Below, in pieces: positions 60,817-64,000 of a DNA stretch of 64,000 nucleotides. Below the pieces are notes generated by a model. The model was not told the origin of the DNA. It ran no database searches and was given only the letters and a program-made list of their open reading frames with translations. Every line of letters begins with the position of its first letter. Position 1 is the first letter of the stretch. The stretch lies in NCBI GenBank assembly GCA_016709445.1, contig JADJMV010000006.1, positions 124,001 to 188,000 on the forward strand. Reading direction: 5' to 3'. The stretch is from Phycisphaerales bacterium (GTDB taxonomy: Bacteria; Planctomycetota; Phycisphaerae; Phycisphaerales; UBA1924). The position numbers and the translations under genes were made by a program.

Positions 60817-63003
60817 TTGAGCATTCTGCATCCCATGCTGCTTGGTGTTGGGCTGGCCTGCATCGCGATCCCCATCGCGGTGCACCTGCTCATGCGCCGG
60901 CGACGCAAGCCCGTGCGGTGGGCCGCCATGCGATTCCTTTTCGAGGCCTACCGCCGGCAGCGGACCAGGGTGCGGTTGGAGCAGATCCTCCTCTTAGCCG
61001 CGCGATGCCTGCTGGTCGCGTGCATCGCCGGCGCGGTGTCGCGGCCCATGTTCGGCAGAGGCCGCGACGGGGGCGGAGGCCCTCGAGATGTCTACCTGCT
61101 CCTCGACAACGGGATCGCCTCGGGCCTGCGCGACGCCGACGGGCGGACGGACCTCGAGCACGCGGTAGACCACGCGCTGACCCGACTGGGCAAGCTCGAG
61201 TCCGCTCGGGGTGACCGGGTTGCGCTGATTTCGCTCGCCGGACCGGCCAGCGCCGTCGTCCTGCCACCGACCTCCGACCTCGGGCTCGTGGAGCGCAAGC
61301 TCCGCGAACTCCAGCCGGCCGACTCCGGGACAGATCTGGCGGGAGGCCTCGCGCTCGCAAGCGCCGAACGCCGCGAAGAGGGCGCCGAGGGACGAGAGAT
61401 CGTTGAGATCTGTTCCGCCTTCCGTGAGGGCAGTGTCGGCCGCGCCGCCGGACTGCCCCCGGTCGGCGCCTGGCGGCAGCTCACCGCGTCACCCCCTACC
61501 AGCGAAGCCGCGGCGAACATCGGCATCGTCTCGTGCGAGCTGCTCCGCCCCCTGGTCCTTACGGGCAAGGGCGAGGGGGCAAACTCGCAGCTCCGTGTTC
61601 GATTGTTTCGATCCGGGAGCAACGCCGATGCGCCCGAGATCACCACCGTCCGCGTGTTCGCCGAGGCGGCGAGCCAGTCCGCCCCGGCCGGCGACTCAAC
61701 CGTGAAATGGGAACCGGGCCAGACCGAAGCCCGCGCCACGATCGACGTCGACCCGTCCAGCCTGCTGCTCGGCCAGGCCGGCGTGATTCGGGCGGAGATC
61801 GACCGCGACGCCAACGAGTTCGACAACCGCGCCTGGGCAGCCGTCTCTGTCCGGGACCACCTGCGCGTTGCGATCGTGGGCACCCGCCGGTTCGGCCCCC
61901 GCCCACGCATCAACGAATTCGGTCCGAGCGACTGGCTCGAACTGGCGATCTCGCCGGCCGAGGCGCCCGCGGGCGGGCAGATCGCCGTCGAGACGCTCGA
62001 GGCGTCTCGGCTGAACTCCTCGGACCTCGCGGGCTACGACGTCGTGATCGTGGCCGAACCCGAGCGGGTACGGGACGAAGGCTGGAGCGCCGTCGGGACC
62101 TTTGCCGGTCGGGGCGGAACGGTCGTGCTGTTTGCCGCCAAGACCGATGGCGCCCAGCTCTGGGTGCAGCCTGCCGAGTCGGCGCTCGGTCTCGACTGGG
62201 TTGTTGATCGCGAGGCGACCGTCACGGCGCAATCCGATCGCACCCTCACCGCGCCCGAGGCAGGGGCGTTGGATCTCTTCTGGTACCTGCGAGGGGAACT
62301 CGCCGATCTGGCGGCGACGGTGAGCGTCGAGCGCACGCTCGGCGTGTCCGGCGACGGCGGGATCGTGCTGGCCACGGGCGATGCCCGCCCCGTTCTTCTG
62401 ATCCGGCAGGGCCGGGGCGAACGCGGCGGCGTGGTCGCGATGTTCACGGTCGCCCTCGACCTCGCCTGGACCGACCTGCCCGCCCGCCCCCTCATGGTGC
62501 CCCTCCTCCAGGAGTTGATCAGGGGCAGCGCGGGGCGTTTCGGGGCGACAGGAGCCATCGTCGCGGGAGCCAGGGCAAGAGGCCCGATCGGCGCCATCGA
62601 ACTTCAGGGGCTTGCTGAAGGGGCCCCCGTGCTCAGCGCTGAAGCCGCCACGGGAACCACGCGAGAGCCGGTCCGTCACGCCGGAGCCTACCAGGCCATC
62701 GACGCGACCGGCGGATCCCTGGGCGTTGTGACCGTCCTCCCCGACGCACCGGCAGCTGCGGCTGGCGTCGTGCCTGCCGACCGCGTCGCGGCATGGCTCG
62801 GCGCGTCGACGTCGGGCTCGTTTGCCTGGGATGAGGCCCGACCGGGCGATGGCGGCGAATCAAGGGTGCGTTCGACCGAGGCCGGACCCGGTCTCGCCCT
62901 GCTCATGGGTGCGCTCGCGCTTGCGTGCGTGGAACTCGCCCTCGGCCGGCTTTTCAGCCACGCCGCCTCCGGGCGCGCCCCGGCCGCGGAGGGCGCGGCA
63001 TGA
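60817..63003 (+). CDS. BatA-like membrane protein with degenerate vWA domain
   Basis: 728 residues from TTG 60817 with GAGG six bases upstream. The N-terminus has the BatA helix (ILHPMLLGVGLACIAIPIAV, then HLLMRRRRKPVRWAAMRFLF) and a second helix (QILLLAARCLLVACIAGAVS). The vWA core begins with VYLLLDNGIASGL, where the metal-binding DxSxS is replaced by DNGIAS. A late transmembrane helix follows (LALLMGALALACVELALGRL). It overlaps the next gene by ATGA. Family role inferred: membrane scaffold with the DUF58 protein. Confidence 0.87.
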   Translation: MSILHPMLLGVGLACIAIPIAVHLLMRRRRKPVRWAAMRFLFEAYRRQRTRVRLEQILLLAARCLLVACIAGAVSRPMFGRGRDGGGGPRDVYLLLDNGIASGLRDADGRTDLEHAVDHALTRLGKLESARGDRVALISLAGPASAVVLPPTSDLGLVERKLRELQPADSGTDLAGGLALASAERREEGAEGREIVEICSAFREGSVGRAAGLPPVGAWRQLTASPPTSEAAANIGIVSCELLRPLVLTGKGEGANSQLRVRLFRSGSNADAPEITTVRVFAEAASQSAPAGDSTVKWEPGQTEARATIDVDPSSLLLGQAGVIRAEIDRDANEFDNRAWAAVSVRDHLRVAIVGTRRFGPRPRINEFGPSDWLELAISPAEAPAGGQIAVETLEASRLNSSDLAGYDVVIVAEPERVRDEGWSAVGTFAGRGGTVVLFAAKTDGAQLWVQPAESALGLDWVVDREATVTAQSDRTLTAPEAGALDLFWYLRGELADLAATVSVERTLGVSGDGGIVLATGDARPVLLIRQGRGERGGVVAMFTVALDLAWTDLPARPLMVPLLQELIRGSAGRFGATGAIVAGARARGPIGAIELQGLAEGAPVLSAEAATGTTREPVRHAGAYQAIDATGGSLGVVTVLPDAPAAAAGVVPADRVAAWLGASTSGSFAWDEARPGDGGESRVRSTEAGPGLALLMGALALACVELALGRLFSHAASGRAPAAEGAA

Positions 63004-64000
63004 CCCAGCTCTTCGCGAAGCTCTTCGGTCTCGACGGCCTCCGCCCCGGCGAGGACGGCGTCCGCCTCGGCTTCTCCCACGCGCTCCCCGCTTGGATCTG
63101 GGCACCCATTGTCGTCGCAGCGGTCCTCCTCGCCATCTGGAGCTATTGGCGCCTCGAGGGCCGGCGCAGCGGGCGCGTGGTCCTTGCCGCGTGCCGGGCG
63201 TTGCTCCTCGTGCTTCTCGCCGTCCTCGCGGCCGGCCCCCGGCTGGTGCGAGAGAACGAGCGGACCGAGCGCGACTGGGTCGCCGTGCTCCTCGACCGCT
63301 CGGGCTCCATGGCGATCCCCGACGGCGGTGCCAACCGCACCCGCGAAGCCCAGCTTGAGGCGGCCGCCAGCTCGCCCGCCTGGGCCAAGATCGCCGAGTC
63401 CCACGAACTCCTCTGGTTGGGCTTCGACGCCGACGCGTACGAACTCCCCCGCACCGCCGCACTAGGTGAAGCAGCCGGCGCCCGCACCCGTCTGGGTGCT
63501 TCTCTTTCTGGCGCAATCGCCAAGCTGTCGGGACGACCCATCTCGGGCGTCGTGGTCGTTTCCGACGGCCGCACGAGCGATCCCCCCGAAGGGCCGGCGC
63601 TCCGTGAACTGACCTCGCAGAAGGTCCCGGTGTTCACGGTCCCGCTCGGCAGCGAACAAGCGCTGCTGGATCTTGCGCTGCAATCGGTCGATGCGCCAAG
63701 CTCGGCGTTCGTGGGTGATTTCATTCCAGTGACGGCCCGGGTGGTCGCCCGGGGCGGCGAGGCGGGCGCCGCGCCCGCCGCGCGCGTCACGCTCACCGAT
63801 CCCGTGACCGGTGAGACGATCGACTCTCGGGAACTCCCGCCCGACGCCTGGCACGATGGCGTCGCCGAGGTCCACCTGGCCGCACGCCCGGAGGAGGCCG
63901 GCGCCGCCCGGTGGTCCGTCCGGGTCGAGTCGGCGGGGGGCGATGTGCTCCCAGGAAACAACGAACGGGGCGTCGAGGTCGAGCTGGTCGACAGGCCGCT
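63000..64000 (+). CDS. vWA/BatA-like membrane protein, N-terminal part
   Basis: Starts at ATG 63000, overlapping the previous stop (ATGA), and runs off the right edge after about 333 residues. Two helices (AWIWAPIVVAAVLLAIWSYW and VVLAACRALLLVLLAVLAAG) are followed by a vWA domain with an intact MIDAS (WVAVLLDRSGSMAIPDGGAN) and later VVVVSDGRTSDPPEG. The part after about 230 looks like a beta-sandwich. It is the third member of the DUF58/Bat cluster. Confidence 0.88.
   Translation, partial: MTQLFAKLFGLDGLRPGEDGVRLGFSHALPAWIWAPIVVAAVLLAIWSYWRLEGRRSGRVVLAACRALLLVLLAVLAAGPRLVRENERTERDWVAVLLDRSGSMAIPDGGANRTREAQLEAAASSPAWAKIAESHELLWLGFDADAYELPRTAALGEAAGARTRLGASLSGAIAKLSGRPISGVVVVSDGRTSDPPEGPALRELTSQKVPVFTVPLGSEQALLDLALQSVDAPSSAFVGDFIPVTARVVARGGEAGAAPAARVTLTDPVTGETIDSRELPPDAWHDGVAEVHLAARPEEAGAARWSVRVESAGGDVLPGNNERGVEVELVDRP

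Noticed and set aside
1..64000. CRISPR arrays, integrases, insertion sequences or prophage genes
   Set aside because: None seen: no evenly spaced direct repeats of 25-40 bp and no transposase or integrase motifs in any frame inspected.

Overview
The window is a very GC-rich bacterial chromosome segment with strong G/C preference at third codon positions. It most likely comes from a planctomycete, probably of the Phycisphaerae. The signs are a Ser/Thr kinase fused to an anti-sigma-type zinc motif and TPR repeats, secreted proteins ending in short dockerin-like repeats (ADFNNDGFVDTRDVLAFL type), a PEP-CTERM-like sorting tail, and Tat-exported Gfo/Idh proteins. This assignment is inference from protein style; no rRNA or marker set is present.

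Layout. 1-9.7 kb: a partial membrane protein, a methyltransferase, a receptor kinase, a CheW protein carrying a CZB domain, a HAD phosphatase, an S10 carboxypeptidase, a PEP-CTERM protein and an HD-domain protein. 9.7-16.3 kb (minus strand): a tightly overlapping deoxy-sugar acid catabolic operon resembling L-fucose/L-fuconate degradation (SDR, L-fuconate dehydratase, lactonase-type amidohydrolase, Gfo/Idh dehydrogenase, an Ldh-family dehydrogenase with a frameshift, L-2-hydroxyglutarate oxidase-like). 16.5-20.9 kb: frameshifted pilT, malic enzyme, and a threonine dehydratase-type enzyme preceded by a mini-ORF and terminator. 21.1-24.1 kb: a zinc ABC transporter operon (znuB, znuC, znuA) with a candidate Zur site. 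24.3-28.5 kb: tRNA-Ala followed by an accessory patch of small stress-type proteins (DUF2934, DUF3309, SYLF, DUF1328), two decayed genes and a structured RNA. 28.6-41.6 kb: secreted or repeat proteins, an OmpR-type two-component system, RNHCP, a ferritin-like DUF2202 lipoprotein, hemolysin III and dockerin-bearing proteins. 41.6-46.8 kb: leuA-leuC-leuD-leuB behind a classical leucine attenuator. 46.8-50.3 kb: a SpoIIE-type phosphatase and two divergent MpsC/DUF2294-like genes with a second copy of the structured RNA between them. 50.5-59.6 kb: phosphoglycerate mutase, MscS channel, DUF481 protein, peptidoglycan amidase, YggS, peroxiredoxin, phosphofructokinase, and EF-hand and Gln/Gly-rich secreted proteins. 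59.7-64 kb: a DUF58/BatA/vWA operon that runs off the right edge.

The most novel-looking signal is a pair of related RNAs, about 130 nt each, at 25.55-25.67 kb and 49.44-49.58 kb. Each has a sigma70-like promoter, a shared core with a compensatory base-pair change in one stem, and its own intrinsic terminator. I do not recognise the family. The clearest regulatory discovery is the leucine attenuator upstream of leuA. Several conserved genes (leuC twice, pilT, the Ldh gene, a Gfo/Idh gene, one MpsC gene) carry small indels. This suggests either consensus errors in the assembly or real decay, and it matters for how the window is read.
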